64,000 bases of DNA from Lyophyllum atratum (Eukaryota; Basidiomycota; Agaricomycetes; Agaricales; Lyophyllaceae). A program made the position numbers and the translations under genes. Below are positions 46,150 through 58,500 of the stretch, in pieces; position 1 is the stretch's first letter; every line of letters starts with the position of its first letter. Below the pieces are notes generated by a model. That model saw only the letters and a program-made list of their open reading frames with translations. It had not been told where the DNA came from and did not search any database. Location: the NCBI GenBank assembly GCA_014905825.1, contig JACGCN010000042.1, positions 351,942 to 415,941 of the forward strand, read 5' to 3'.

Positions 46150-49080
46150 CACTTGCTACTGGATGTAAGTGTGAATCACCTGCGCGGTGGATGACGGGCT
46201 CCACCGCGCGAAATATTCTGGAGGTAAGTGTGATTCAACTGCGCGGTGGATGACGGGCTCGACCGCGCGAGATATTCTGGATGTGAGTGTGAATCAACTG
46301 CGCGGTAGATGACGGGCTCCACCGCGCGAGATATTCTGGATGTGAGTGTGAATCAACTGTGCCCCGTGAATCACCTGCGCGGTAGATGACGGGCTCCACC
46401 GCGCGAAATATTTTGGAGGTAAGTGTGAATCAACTGCGCGGTGGATGACGGGCTCCACCGCGCGAAATATTCTGGAGGTAAGTGTGATTCAACTGCGCGG
46501 TGGATGACGGGCTCGACCGCGCGAGATATTCTGGATGTGAGTGTGAATCAACTGCGCGGTAGATGACGGGCTCCACCGCGCGAGATATTCTGGAGGTGAG
46601 TGTGAATCAACTGCGCGGTAGATGACGGGCTCCACCGCGCGAAATATTCTGGAGGTGAGTGTGAATCAACTGCGCGGTAGATGACGGGCTCCACCGCGCG
46701 AGATATTCTGGATGTGAGTGTGAATCAACTGCGCGGTAGATGACGGGCTCCACCGCGCGAAATATTCTGGAGGTGAGTGTGAATCAACTGCGCGGTAGAT
46801 GACGGGCTCCACCCTCACATCCAGAATATCTCGCGCGGTCGAGCCCGTCATCCACCGCGCAGTTGATTCACACTCACATCCAGAATATTTCGCGCGGTGG
46901 AGCCCGTCATCTACCGCGCAGTTGATTCACACTCACATCCAGAATATCTCGCGCGGTGGAGCCCGTCATCCACCGCGCAGTTGATTCACACTCACCTCCA
47001 GAATATTTCGCGCGGTGGAGCCCGTCATCTACCGCGCAGTTGAATCACACTTACCTCCAGAATATCTCGCGCAGTGGAGCCCGTCATCTACCGCGCAGTT
47101 GATTCACACTCACCTCCAGAATATTTCGCGCGGTGGAGCCCGTCATCTACCGCGCAGTTGAATCACACTTACCTCCAGAATATCTCGCGCAGTGGAGCCC
47201 GTCATCTACCGCGCAGTTGATTCACACTCACATCCAGAATATCTCGCGCGGTCGAGCCCGTCATCCACCGCGCAGAGCCCGTCATCTACCGCGCAGTTGA
47301 TTCACACTCACATCCAGAATATCTCGCGCGGTGGAGCCCGTCATCCACCGCGCAGTTGATTCACACTCACCTCCAGAATATTTCGCGCGGTGGAGCCCGT
47401 CATCTACCGCGCAGTTGAATCACACTTACCTCCAGAATATCTCGCGCAGTGGAGCCCGTCATCTACCGCGCAGTTGAATCACACTTACCTCCAGAATATC
47501 TCGCGCAGTGGAGCCCGTCATCTACCGCGCAGTTGATTCACACTCACATCCAGAATATCTCGCGCGGTCGAGCCCGTCATCTACCGCGCAGTTGAATCAC
47601 ACTTACCTCCAGAATATCTCGCGCAGTGGAGCCCGTCATCTACCGCGCAGTTGATTCACACTCACATCCAGAATATCTCGCGCGGTCGAGCCCGTCATCC
47701 ACCGCGCAGAGCCCGTCATCTACCGCGCAGTTGATTCACACTCACATCCAGAATATCTCGCGCGGTCGAGCCCGTCATCCACCGCGCAGTTGATTCACAC
47801 TCACCTCCAGAATATTTCGCGCGGTGGAGCCCGTCATCTACCGCGCAGTTGAATCACACTTACCTCCAGAATATCTCGCGCAGTGGAGCCCGTCATCTAC
47901 CGCGCAGTTGATTCACACTCACATCCAGAATATCTCGCGCAGTGGAGCCCGTCATCTACCGCGCAGTTGATTCACACTCACATCCAGAATATCTCGCGCG
48001 GTCGAGCCCGTCATCTACCGCGCAGTTGAATCACACTTACCTCCAGAATATCTCGCGCAGTGGAGCCCGTCATCTACCGCGCAGTTGATTCACACTCACA
48101 TCCAGAATATCTCGCGCGGTCGAGCCCGTCATCCACCGCGCAGAGCCCGTCATCTACCGCGCAGTTGATTCACACTCACATCCAGAATATCTCGCGCGGT
48201 GGAGCCCGTCATCCACCGCGCAGTTGATTCACACTCACCTCCAGAATATTTCGCGCGGTGGAGCCCGTCATCTACCGCGCAGTTGAATCACACTTACCTC
48301 CAGAATATCTCGCGCAGTGGAGCCCGTCATCTACCGCGCAGTTGATTCACACTCACATCCAGAATATCTCGCGCGGTCGAGCCCGTCATCCACCGCGCAG
48401 AGCCCGTCATCTACCGCGCAGTTGATTCACACTCACATCCAGAATATCTCGCGCGGTCGAGCCCGTCATCCACCGCGCAGTTGATTCACACTCACCTCCA
48501 GAATATTTCGCGCGGTGGAGCCCGTCATCTACCGCGCAGTTGAATCACACTTACCTCCAGAATATCTCGCGCAGTGGAGCCCGTCATCTACCGCGCAGTT
48601 GATTCACACTCACATCCAGAATATCTCGCGCGGTCGAGCCCGTCATCCACCGCGCAGAGCCCGTCATCTACCGCGCAGTGGATTCACACTCACATCCAGA
48701 ATATCTCGCGCGGTCGAGCCCGTCATCCACCGCGCAGTTGATTCACACTTACCTCCAAAATATTTCGCGCGGTGGAGCCCGTCATCTACCGCGCAGGTGA
48801 TTCACGGGGCACAGTTGATTCACACTCACATCCAGAATATCTCGCGCGGTCGAGCCCGTCATCCACCGCGCAGTTGATTCACACTCACATCCAGAATATC
48901 TCGCGCGGTGGAGCCCGTCATCTACCGCGCAGTTGAATCACACTTACCTCCAGAATATTTCGCGCGGTGGAGCCCGTCATCTACCGCGCAGTTGATTCAC
49001 ACTCACATCCAGAATATCTCGCGCGGTCGAGCCCGTCATCCACCGCGCAGTTGATTCACACTTACATCCAGTAGCAAGTG
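46150..49080. repeat. Inverted satellite array of 59 bp hairpin units
   Basis: About 11 units in one orientation (46165 to about 46811) switch abruptly to about 38 units in the opposite orientation (about 46811 to 49060). A unit is 59 bp: CTCCAGAATATTTCGCGCGG, TGGAGCCCGTCATCTACCGC, GCAGTTGATTCACACTCAC. Inside each unit GCGCGGT and ACCGCGC can pair as a stem. Extra partial units (CCACCGCGCAG followed by AGCCCGTCATC) recur at about 47271, 47701, 48141, 48401 and 48655, marking higher-order amplification. The outer borders, 46150-46178 and 49052-49080, are a perfect 29 bp inverted repeat beginning CACTTGCTACTGGATGTAAG. Frames inside, up to 120 codons, are by-products of the repeat. Confidence 0.92.
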
Positions 49081-50866
49081 TGGAATATTTTGCGCTACTG
49101 TGTCAGTTACCTATGATCCTAGCTTATTATCTGCGCGGTTTATGAGAGGCGTCACCGCGCATGGTTTTCACCTTGTGCATATATGTGCGCGATACATGAG
49201 AGGATTCACCGCGCATAATATTTACTACTTGCTACACTTGAGTCTCGATGTGAGTGTGGCAAGAATGTAGAATGAGACTCGTGTGTTCCACAATTCACGT
49301 CCCTGGGCCACACTCAGGCCACACTTGCGTCTCGACGCGAGTGTGAATCAATCGGTAATAGGCTGTTTTCATACGTGATTTTAAATTCCGACAAATTTGA
49401 AGATGCACGAATCAAGAGCCGTAGTTGTGGTGGCCTGAAAGGTTCCTCGGCGCTGGGGACCTAAGATGGCTACGAACTCACAGCTCCTGACTAGCTGTGA
49501 ACCCGCAGTGAAAGCCCAATACAATGTATTATATTATTTATACCCAGTCCGACTGGCACTAAGTCACCTTTGTGATGCCGGCGGCCCTGCCATGAGGTGA
49601 TTAATGTTCATACAAGGAACACGATGATAGTAGGCTCACGGTAGGCACACTGTTCCTCCTTCATCTGTCTTTATTCTGAGTATTATCGTGCCCTTGAAAG
49701 AACAACATCAGGAATGAGCAAGATGATACTATGACATACTCACATCGGGCATGCGACTCGTGTACTCCACGCTCCCATAGATGATTCGGCCGTTGGAGGC
49801 CCAGAAGTAGACTCGGGTATCAGCCTGAGAAGAATCCAACTTTCAGTACAAAAAGGCAGAGGGAGGGGTCGGGCTACATACGGGATATTCGGACATAGTG
49901 AGGATGGTTATGAACTAGTTAAAATCGGTTGAGATACCCAAGGGGCTGAGACATGTGAGCATTTCTATGGTCCAGGTTTTAAGGACGCCAGCTAAGGCGA
50001 CAACGTGGCCAACGTGTCAATAAATCAAGGGGCCTTCTGCCGTATCACAGATGATAATAACGTTATGTTCGTAACTAGTCGCCTCGTGTCCTATCGCGAA
50101 GCGCCCAGAAATCGCATCTTCACCAGGTCTTCATGTTCCCATCGTCAACGGGGGCAGCCATGCTTTCTGGTGCTTGAGGAGATTTCGCTCATGAGTGAGA
50201 AGAGTTCTGATCATAATAGATATATACTCAGGGAGTGGGCTACATGTGCGAAAACGGCAGGGAAAGGTTAATACGTTACATAAACGGGGTCCGATCGAAG
50301 GAGAACAGGCGTAGATGCCTCCCGTTAGACATCGCCCCCATCTCGACGCTTCTTGGGGACTATCTTCTTCTTGACAGCATCTACCGCACAGCAGGTGAAT
50401 CACACTTACATCTAGGATATTTCGCGCGGTCGAGCCCGTCATCTGCCGCGCAGGTGAATCACACTTACATCCAGAATATTTCGCGCGGTCGAGCCCGTCA
50501 TCCACCGCGCAGTTGATTCACACTTACATCCAGTAGCAAGTGTGGAATATTTTGCGCTACTGTGTCAGTTACCTATGATCCTAGCTTATTATCTGCGCGG
50601 TTTATGAGAGGCGTCACCGCGCATGGTTTTCACCTTGTGCAGATATGTGCGCGGTACATAAGAGGATTCACCGCGCATAATATTTACTACTTGCTACACT
50701 TGAGTCTCGATGTGAGTGTGGCAAGAATGTAGAATGAGACTCGTGTGTTCCACAATTCACGTCCCTGGGCCACACTCAGGCCACACTTGCGTCTCGATGC
50801 GAGTGTGGATCAATCGGTAATAGGCTGTTTTCATACGTGATTTTAAATTCCGACAAATTTGAAGAT
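49001..50866. repeat. Pair of ~0.4 kb near-identical direct repeats
   Basis: The segment about 49001-49403 is repeated at about 50463-50866 (offset 1,462-1,463) with only a few differences. Each copy starts with the last satellite units, contains the 29 bp array border, then two further GCGCGGT/ACCGCGC hairpins and two CACACTT...GTGTG palindromes, and ends at GACAAATTTGAAGAT. About 1.06 kb between them carries the small minus-strand gene. This may be a segmental duplication or an element with direct terminal repeats. Confidence 0.85.
49636..49896 (-). CDS. 50-residue protein, unknown function
   Basis: Three minus-strand exons, 49882-49896, 49744-49824 and 49636-49692, with introns of 57 and 51 nt, encode 50 residues. 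The sequence alternates hydrophobic and polar residues (TRVYFWASNGRIIYGSVEYT, then DGTIILRIKTDEGGTVCLP), as in a small beta-barrel such as an SH3- or Tudor-like fold. Splice signals are good (GTATGT, GTGAGT) and phases agree, which is unlikely by chance in so short a gene. I recall similar short proteins in mushroom genomes but cannot name a family. It sits between the two 0.4 kb direct repeats, so it may be cargo of a mobile unit. Confidence 0.5.
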
Positions 50867-51170
50867 ACGTATCGCACACTTGCTTCGGAGCATGAGACTA
50901 CCCCGGACCCAAGATTTGAGAATGGTACACAATATATGTGAATCCGCTGAATTTTTCCTTCATCTTCGAAGAAAATCTTACTTTGGATGCTTAAGTACGC
51001 TCAACTTGGCCTACTACGGACTAATTAGTAGAGGACATACTTTCCGTAGTGATTGTTCGTGTGCATGGCGGAATCACCCCACTGATTGAATGACAAAATC
51101 CAATCACCCATGATCTGATTGCATCCATACTGGTCTATTCCCTACCGCCACGAGCAGGCATACTTCACAA
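50867..51170. other. Intergenic region upstream of the first ParB-like paralogue
   Basis: Unique-looking DNA between the repeat block and the first gene of the tandem family; presumably its promoter. No TATA box or motif stands out. Confidence 0.4.
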
Positions 51171-54100
51171 ATGTTCGGGACTATTGAAAAAGTGAGTACT
51201 CAATTTCAACGAGCACTCTGCAACTAATGCCCCGTGGAGAATGGTGCAGCAAGTATCAAGCTTCAAATGGATCGTGAGCAAGAACTAAGAACAGAGGAGG
51301 CTTCTGCCCTGCTAGGGTACGGAATGCTCGCTCTCAAAAAGTCCCAGGACCATCCTGCGGTCCGCCTCCAGTTTGGCAAGTTCAACGACAGGAAACTCCG
51401 CACCAAGGATGTCGAAAAGATGGTCCTCAGTTTCACCCATGAGGGATACAACCACAGGCAGTTGACCAGCGCGGATACCAGTATTGGTCGATCCTTTGTG
51501 GTTTGAGAACCAAAATTTCCTCAAAAATCCCGCCCTCAACGAGACATTGCCCACGATAACGCTGAAGCCCGACTACCAGAAGGCTTCTATCCTGGCCCTG
51601 AGTGGCCAGCACCGCTTTGCAGCGGCACTTGTGTATCTCGAAAGCTTCGAGAACGATTTACAAACCAAGGATCAACGACTGGCCAAGGATCTGAAGGTTC
51701 CGAAGAAACTTGGGCAGGAGGAGATTGCTGCAAAGGAGGAGGACATCCGAGTCTTGAAGGCCACATTGGAGGAGTACAAAACCTGGGCTTTTGTTTTCTA
51801 TGACAAAGGTGAGTGTTTCATGTAAGTATATATATTCATGGTATGATGACACTGAAACTGAATCCAGGGAAGGCATCGCAACGGCTCTGCAGCCATCTCT
51901 CTCGGAACCAGGCAACACACGACTACAACGAAACTGAGGAGGATCGACTGGCACTTAGCCTTCGCAATATTCGATCCGCGCAACTGGGTCAGGACCAGGA
52001 AAAGGCCTGCCTCGTGGCCATAGAGGGCACGCGAAACCCGAAGTCATCGTCCCTGCTACGGAGCAAACACGCGCGTCCAATGCTCATTGAGATGATAAGG
52101 GCTGGGTCGTACTATCGACAGAGCGATATATTCAACATTCGCTGGTTATCTAGCGCATTCCTTGGTGTTCATGGAGCGGTAAGCAGCCCAAAAAAAGAGA
52201 TAATTCTTGTATAAATATACATTTTTCCTTGTAGATCCTTGCGTTTACAATTTCTCGCGGAATCAGGCGGTTAATTAGGCTCTTCAGCGCCAGTCCTTTC
52301 CCTACTATAGCAGAAGTCATGGCCACTATCGAAGCCTGGAATAAAACTTGGGAATCACCTCAGGCCTCGCCAGAATACAAGGCGGTCCAGCAAAGAATAC
52401 AATCCGTTGCGGGAGCCTTTGAGTTGGGGGAAGATCTAGATGACCACCGGGTCCCTGCATCATTGCTTTCCAAAATCGATGCTATCGCTCAGGAGCAGTT
52501 TGGGACTGCACCCAGGATGCTCGGACAGGATACTCCGAAGTACCGTGAAGGACTGGAGGCATACAAGTCGCAGGTTAGAGATCTCTTCGCCGGAGATGCA
52601 GTCAAATGGAAGACACCGGAGGCGAAAGTCGTGGCACTTGCACGGCTCGAGTGGCTGCTGACATGCAAGGAAGGATATGCCTGCGAGCTCCCTCTGATGA
52701 CAGAATGGGTCATAAAGACGCTCCACGAAAGTCTCAACATGGTCCCAGAAGCTCTGAAAGAGGTAGGTGAATTTCCGCTTTCTCCTTTACCTGCACACTT
52801 GCTCCTAGACGCAAGTGTGTCATCAAGCAATCATACACCTTCGTGGTGCACACTTACTCCCGGACGCAAGTGTGTCATCAAGCTATCATATCCCTCTGGG
52901 GTGGGCCCACAGGCAACACTCACGCCTGGATGCAACTGTGTACCGTAAATCCACCATAGCAGCAGACTGACTTCCTTTTGTTACAGGTCACTCGGTGGTT
53001 TTCGCCCATGGTGGATCATGTCCTCATTCAGAACAAAGACAATGAGCAGGACTACTCCGCCTATATCAAGATGCATATAGACCTCCGGTGGCAGTCGAAG
53101 TCTGATCGTGATTCTGTTTGGCGTGAGGTGAAGCGCTCGCATTGAACGCATAACTCAGTGAAAACTCAAGGGTCCATGTTCTATCTAGGTCGTTATTGGT
53201 ATTTGGGACTGTCTTTGGACCCACCTGGCGCCACTCAATGGCTATTTCCTTGAAATGGATCCAGACTACGAACGGGTCACCTCTAAGGATGCCTTTCAGG
53301 TCGTCTTTGGTGAGATCACCGAGGAATGTGTCAAAACGTCAAAGGCGAAGGCATCAAAGTTCGTCGTGAGCGATAAGGACATTGACCTCTCGATCCATAA
53401 TCCACCTGGCGACGAACACGGTGCACTGCAGCAAGTCCTCACCTTCGCTGGCTGGAAGGAAGCTCGTGCTGGATATATCAAGGCGGCGAATTCCATGCGC
53501 GAGGGAACCTCCCCACCTAATGACGGAGGCACCTACAGCTTGCTCCATGCCACTCCGTGGGTACTTGAACCCAAGGCAATCAAGAAAAACTACAAGCGCG
53601 TCATATCCATGGTGGGAGCCGCAGCAGCCGAACGAGCATTTCTAGTATCCTACCGGCCAGATCTCCTCCTCGAAACGCCCGCCGGTGCGTTCAGATGTAA
53701 ACTAAACGAGGGTATTGTCTGCATTGTTACCCAAATCTCAGACGACCATCGATCCAGTATTTGAATGGCCGGACGGTCTCCTTTGCATGGACCATGATCA
53801 CAAATCAGCCCCTGTCCCCACCGTACTTGAAGGCTACACAAATCTTGAGGTCCAAAGCATTATCCTTGACACTTCTCGGGCGGTCCAAAGGGTCCTCCGC
53901 CCGATTGAACGATCAAAATTCGCTAAGTCTTCTACTGAGGACAATGAAAAGGCACCAATTTGCATAGAAGTGTTTCGTGCGCTGGCGACGCTCCTCTGGG
54001 TAAGAGTTCGTCATAGTAAGCAAATTGAAACTGATTTTCCACTCAGGCATTTGAAGTCAATACGTACCGCCAACGCACAAGAGAAGTCGATCCCGATGCC

Positions 54101-54824
54101 CATATTAGTAGAAAGGCCGTTATCCCGCACTTCCAACGCAGTCGAACGAAGTTCTATCAAGACAAGAACACAAGTGACTTTGAAGATACAGATCACGAAG
54201 GCGTAGGTGAAGATATGGACGAGGAAGAGTGCAAAGCGGGTGGCTCTGATGAAGACTTCGACGACGGAGGAGATTCTGGCCAGGAGCCTACCCAAGGGTC
54301 TTCTGCGCCAGATATATCTATGGGCCGTGCTTCCTGGAGTCCACACTCAACCGACACTATGGCTCAGGATTTGTCTATGGGCTTGGAGGCAGGAGTTCAA
54401 TCACTAGCCCTCGACAATCCCACCACTGGTGAAATCTTGGAGTCTGTTGATGAGAGGCTCGACGGGCAGTCCGACCTGGAGATGGACGACAGCATGGTCA
54501 GCTCCATCCAAACCATGGATCGCATCCCCGATGGAGAGGAACACATTGCAGATACTGCTCACACTCCCGAAGATGTCGACATGGCTACAGAGAGCAGTAC
54601 GAGAAAGGCGGCCGCACATAATCGACGAATCAAAGCTAAAAAGGCAGGGCAAACAGGAAGGAAACGGGCTCTTAGCTCTCCCGGTAAACTTCTTTAGTAC
54701 ATACTCTCTCTGAGTCGCTCCTAACTCTCTTTCAGAGTCTAAACGTGGAGCAAAGAAGACACGAACATCGAAGCAGAATCTTGAAGATGAATATGAGCTC
54801 GATGGAGCAGAGGGGTGGGCATAA
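51171..54824 (+). pseudogene. First member of a tandem ParB-like family, frame-disrupted
   Basis: Exon layout by comparison with the two downstream copies: 51171-51191, 51240-51808, 51868-52178, 52235-52762, 52987-53127, 53189-53999, 54047-54683, 54736-54824. It keeps the LSGQHRFAAA motif, the YYRQSDIFNIRWLSSAF segment, the VTRWFSPMVDHVL exon, an acidic tail and a basic SKRGAKKTRTSK end. Two defects are visible. One extra base near 51476 in exon 2 shifts the frame just before IPVLVDP, and between about 53690 and 53740 sequence matching the other copies is lost and the frame changes before PVFEWPDG. Splice sites are all still good, so inactivation is recent, or there are assembly errors. Function unknown. 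Confidence 0.75.
52763..52986 (+). other. Long intron with palindromes (copy 1)
   Basis: 224 nt, four times the usual intron length here. It holds CACACTTGC-TCCTAGAC-GCAAGTGTG, a perfect 9 bp stem, then CACACTTACTCCCGGACGCA followed by AGTGTG with one mismatch, and a weaker third copy near 52916. Two palindromes are followed by TCATCAAG and are about 56 bases apart. Confidence 0.85.
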
Positions 54825-55559
54825 TGACAATTGACGTAGCAGGATTTCGGTTTACTATATTTACTATGTTTACTATGTTTACTATGTTTCCCAAGATGAT
54901 ATCATGACTAGGTACAACTAGGGTAATGATTGTGAGTGAGGTTTGCCTTAATAAGAACTGTGACTCAGACTCCAAGATCTCGGTACGGCACCATCCGGTA
55001 TTTGATTCGCAACGTTCACGTTGAGACGCAAGTGTGCTGAAAATCACAACTGATGAATTGCTCTAATCTTTGATTGCAATCACCAACATATTCCGATCAG
55101 AGATTTTTCCAACTTTTCGGGGCAAAATTCGACGTAAATGTGTGCATAATAACCCTAAGGTCTATCGCGTGATCGTATCCCAGATATTCTACTGCGAAGC
55201 TTGGCATCTGCGCTTTCGCAATACCTGTTATATTTATTTGCTCTGTATTGATGCTGGTATATACTTGGTCTGTAAGGACAAGAATTCGACAACAATCGTG
55301 AAAGTTGCGGTCAAAAGAAAGATCGGGAATGAGCGAGTAAGGGCGTGAATTTTCTGTTGTGCAACAGCCATGGTATAGATTGAGGGAGGGTCATGTATTG
55401 ACCCCATGACCCATCGCCAGATTCCGCCATCGGTTACATTGGTAACAACACCAAAGTTGAGCCAGGCTTCATTCGAATACCGCTTGAACAGGTTTCTGAC
55501 GACACTACAGCCAGGATCTTTTAATCGATGAGTATCACAAAGGTGCGTGGTGAACGTTG
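54825..55559. other. Intergenic region with (TTTACTATG)4
   Basis: Between the first and second paralogues. Four copies of the 9-mer TTTACTAT(G/A) lie at 54851-54886. A half palindrome GAGACGCAAGTGTG is at about 55023. No gene is supported. Confidence 0.55.
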
Positions 55560-58500
55560 ATGACGACTGGAGTGGCACAGACGCTTGTTCCACAGAACGA
55601 CGTGGACTTAGGGGCAACTATAGCGTCTCAAATCCTCCGGGAAAATGATCTCAAAGAACAGCAGGCCGAAGCTCTATTGGGCTACGGCATGCTATACCTG
55701 ACACCATCAGGAGATAATTCTGGAATCATTCTCGCGTTTGGGCATTACAACGACAGACAACTTAAGGATAAAGAGCTCGAGGGACTGAAGAACAGCTTTG
55801 ATGTTCGAGGATATCTGAACACTGAGCCCAAGAATGCGATCCCAGTGCTGGTACGGCCTGAGTGGTTTATCAAGGACGACTTCCTGAAGAGTCCCCTCCC
55901 GGGTCAAACATTGCCAACGATGCAGATGAAACCGGAATATGCAATTCTTCCTGTAACAGCCTTGAGTGGTCAACACCGCTTCCAAGCAGCAAAGGAGGTT
56001 TTGAAGAAGTTAGAGAATGAGAAAGAGAAGGCGGAGCAAGTGTTAGAGAAGGGGAAGAGACCACGCAACCTCCTAGGGGACGAGCAGATAGAGAAGGAGC
56101 GTAAGGCTATTGAAGAAATGAAGATTGTATTCGAACGCTGTAAACAGTGGGCATTTGTCTTCTACGATTTAGGTGAGCTCCCTCCGCGCACATATCTCTT
56201 TTTATGTGTGGTATTCATGTGGCATGTATAAAGAAAAAGCGTCGACAGAGCTATGCAATCACCTCTCTCGCAACGAGGCAAAGCATGTATACAAAGAGGC
56301 GGAGGAGGACCGACTAGTGCTGAGTCTTCGGGAGATTATCGAGGCAGAAAAAGACAGCCCAGAGGCAGTTCAAAAAGCAATCTCCTCAGCTCAGGCAGAG
56401 GCGGCTAGGAGGAAGACAAAGGCATCCGCCCTTCTGCAGACAGAGCACGCGCGCGCAGCCCTCCTGATCATGACAAGGACTGGGTCTTATTATCGGCAGT
56501 GTGACTTATTTTCGCTCCGCTGGTTATCTAAAGCACTTTTGGGGATCCACGGGGCGGTAAGAAGCTTAGAAATTAGCCTCATTTGCACCTGAATCTTTAC
56601 ATCCCACTAGATACTGGGCGCAATGATTCGCTCTGGTCTCCTGGCGCTGGGTCAGCTTTTCAACTCGTCACCATTTCCTTCGGTCGCAGACATCAAGAAT
56701 GACATCAGTCATAACCAGAAACGGTATCTTATGTATGAGAAAGAGTCGGAACGAAGTGATCTAACCCCCGAAGAGAATAGGAAAATTCTTGAGGTGCTGG
56801 GCGAGAGGGACGCTAAATATGAGGCGAGATGGGTAACATACAGGAATGGGACTCCTGAGTTCCAACTCATCACGGCAGAGCTATTGACGACGATCGATCT
56901 TATAGCGAAAGAGAATTTCGAGGATGAGCCCTGGGTTCTGGGGCAAGATTGCGGTTTATACTGGGACAAACTGCATGCGTATAAGCTGGAAGTCAGGCAT
57001 CTGCTCAACACGAAGGCCGTCGAGTGGGCATCCGGCTCAGCGGAGGAACGACTTGTCGCAAAAGCAATCACAGGGCGGCTGGAGTGGCTTTTCACTGCAC
57101 ATCCGGGATATGCGCAGAGCCTCCCGATTATGACCGAATGGGTAATCCAGCAGGTCCAGATTAACCTCAGTGGTGTCCCAGAAGCAGTGAAGGAGGTACG
57201 CAACTTTTTGCGCATAATCTGAGCGTAAATGCCGAGGCACATTCGTCATGAGCAATTATTTGCACACTTACGCTCAGACGTAACTGTGAACTTCATGTGC
57301 ACACTTGCATCTCAGCGTAAACGTGATTGGGAGGGACAGTAGTCCGTCTACTTGCACGCTTACGCTCAGACGCGAATGTGCGCTTCAATCACATCCCTTT
57401 CCCACCTCAATGTATTGACTTATTCTGATGCAGGTCACTCGGTGGTTTTCACCATTGGTAGATCATGTTCTGGAACAAAGCAAGGAAACGGAGCAAGATT
57501 ACTCCGCCTACATCAAGCATGGGTTGCAAGTTCAACTGCAGGGCGCAACTCCGGACGCACGAGACATGGCATGGAATAGGGTCAGTAGCTCTTAACAACG
57601 ACAAAACAACATCTGATGATTTCTTCTTACAGGTTGTTACCACCCTCTGGAACGGCCTGTGGACACACATGGCACCCCTGAACACATATATCCTCGGCAT
57701 CGACACCGATTTCGAGCGCGTGACTAGCAAGGAAACATTGCAGCAAGTGTTCGGAGAACTCACTAGCGAGCCTTCAAAAGGCAGGAAAGCGAAAGCGACC
57801 GCGTTTGGTGTAGGAGGTGGCGGGAGTGTCAATGCTCCACCTGGCGACAAAAATGGGGCGCTGCAGCGTATCCTCATTTCTGCTGGCTGGGAAGCAATAC
57901 GTTCCGGTTATCTGGAAGCAGCGAATTCCATGCGGGCTGGACACTTCTCCAGAAGTAACGGAGACATCTACAGCCTGATGAAGGCTACCCCTTGGGTGCT
58001 GTCCACGGATGCGATGAAAAAAAATATCAAACGCGCTACCCCTCAAGTTGGAGCCGCCGCAGCTGAGTGGGCGTACATCAAACACTACAGGCAGGACCTC
58101 CTGAACGAATCCCCTGGAGGTTCACTCCGTGAAACGCTGGGGAAGGATTTGGAAAAGTACTGTGACGAGCGCAGCATTCAAGACGGGATTGATACCCGTA
58201 CCATTCAGGCATTTGAGTGGCCCGACCACGTCTCTGCGGATCCCACATGCGAAGCCGTCGTCGATATCCTAGATGTGGAGGCGGGACACGCAGCCTTCGA
58301 GATCCAACAGATCATCAATGATGCCGCTCTTGCCATTCAAAAGGTACTCCGGCCTGTTGAGCGCTCGCCATATGCGCTGCTTGAGAACAGGAAAGGTGGA
58401 AAGGCGCCAGTCTGCAAAGAAGTTTCTGCAGCTGTGTCACAGCTACTTCAGGTAGGAAGCTTCGTATTTATCAGGACACAAACAAGCATTGATTTTCCAG

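Noticed and set aside
46666..48877. Open reading frames of 60-120 codons inside the satellite array
   Set aside because: They simply translate the 59 bp unit; the same short peptide pattern repeats and starts and stops follow unit variants.
46150..49080. CRISPR-like array
   Set aside because: Units are contiguous without unique spacers, orientation flips once, and the genome is eukaryotic.
49001..50866. LTR retrotransposon
   Set aside because: The direct repeats lack TG...CA ends and a primer-binding site, and the interior has no gag or pol.
54739..55047. Minus-strand frame with repeated I-V-N triplets
   Set aside because: It is a translation of the (TTTACTATG)4 microsatellite.
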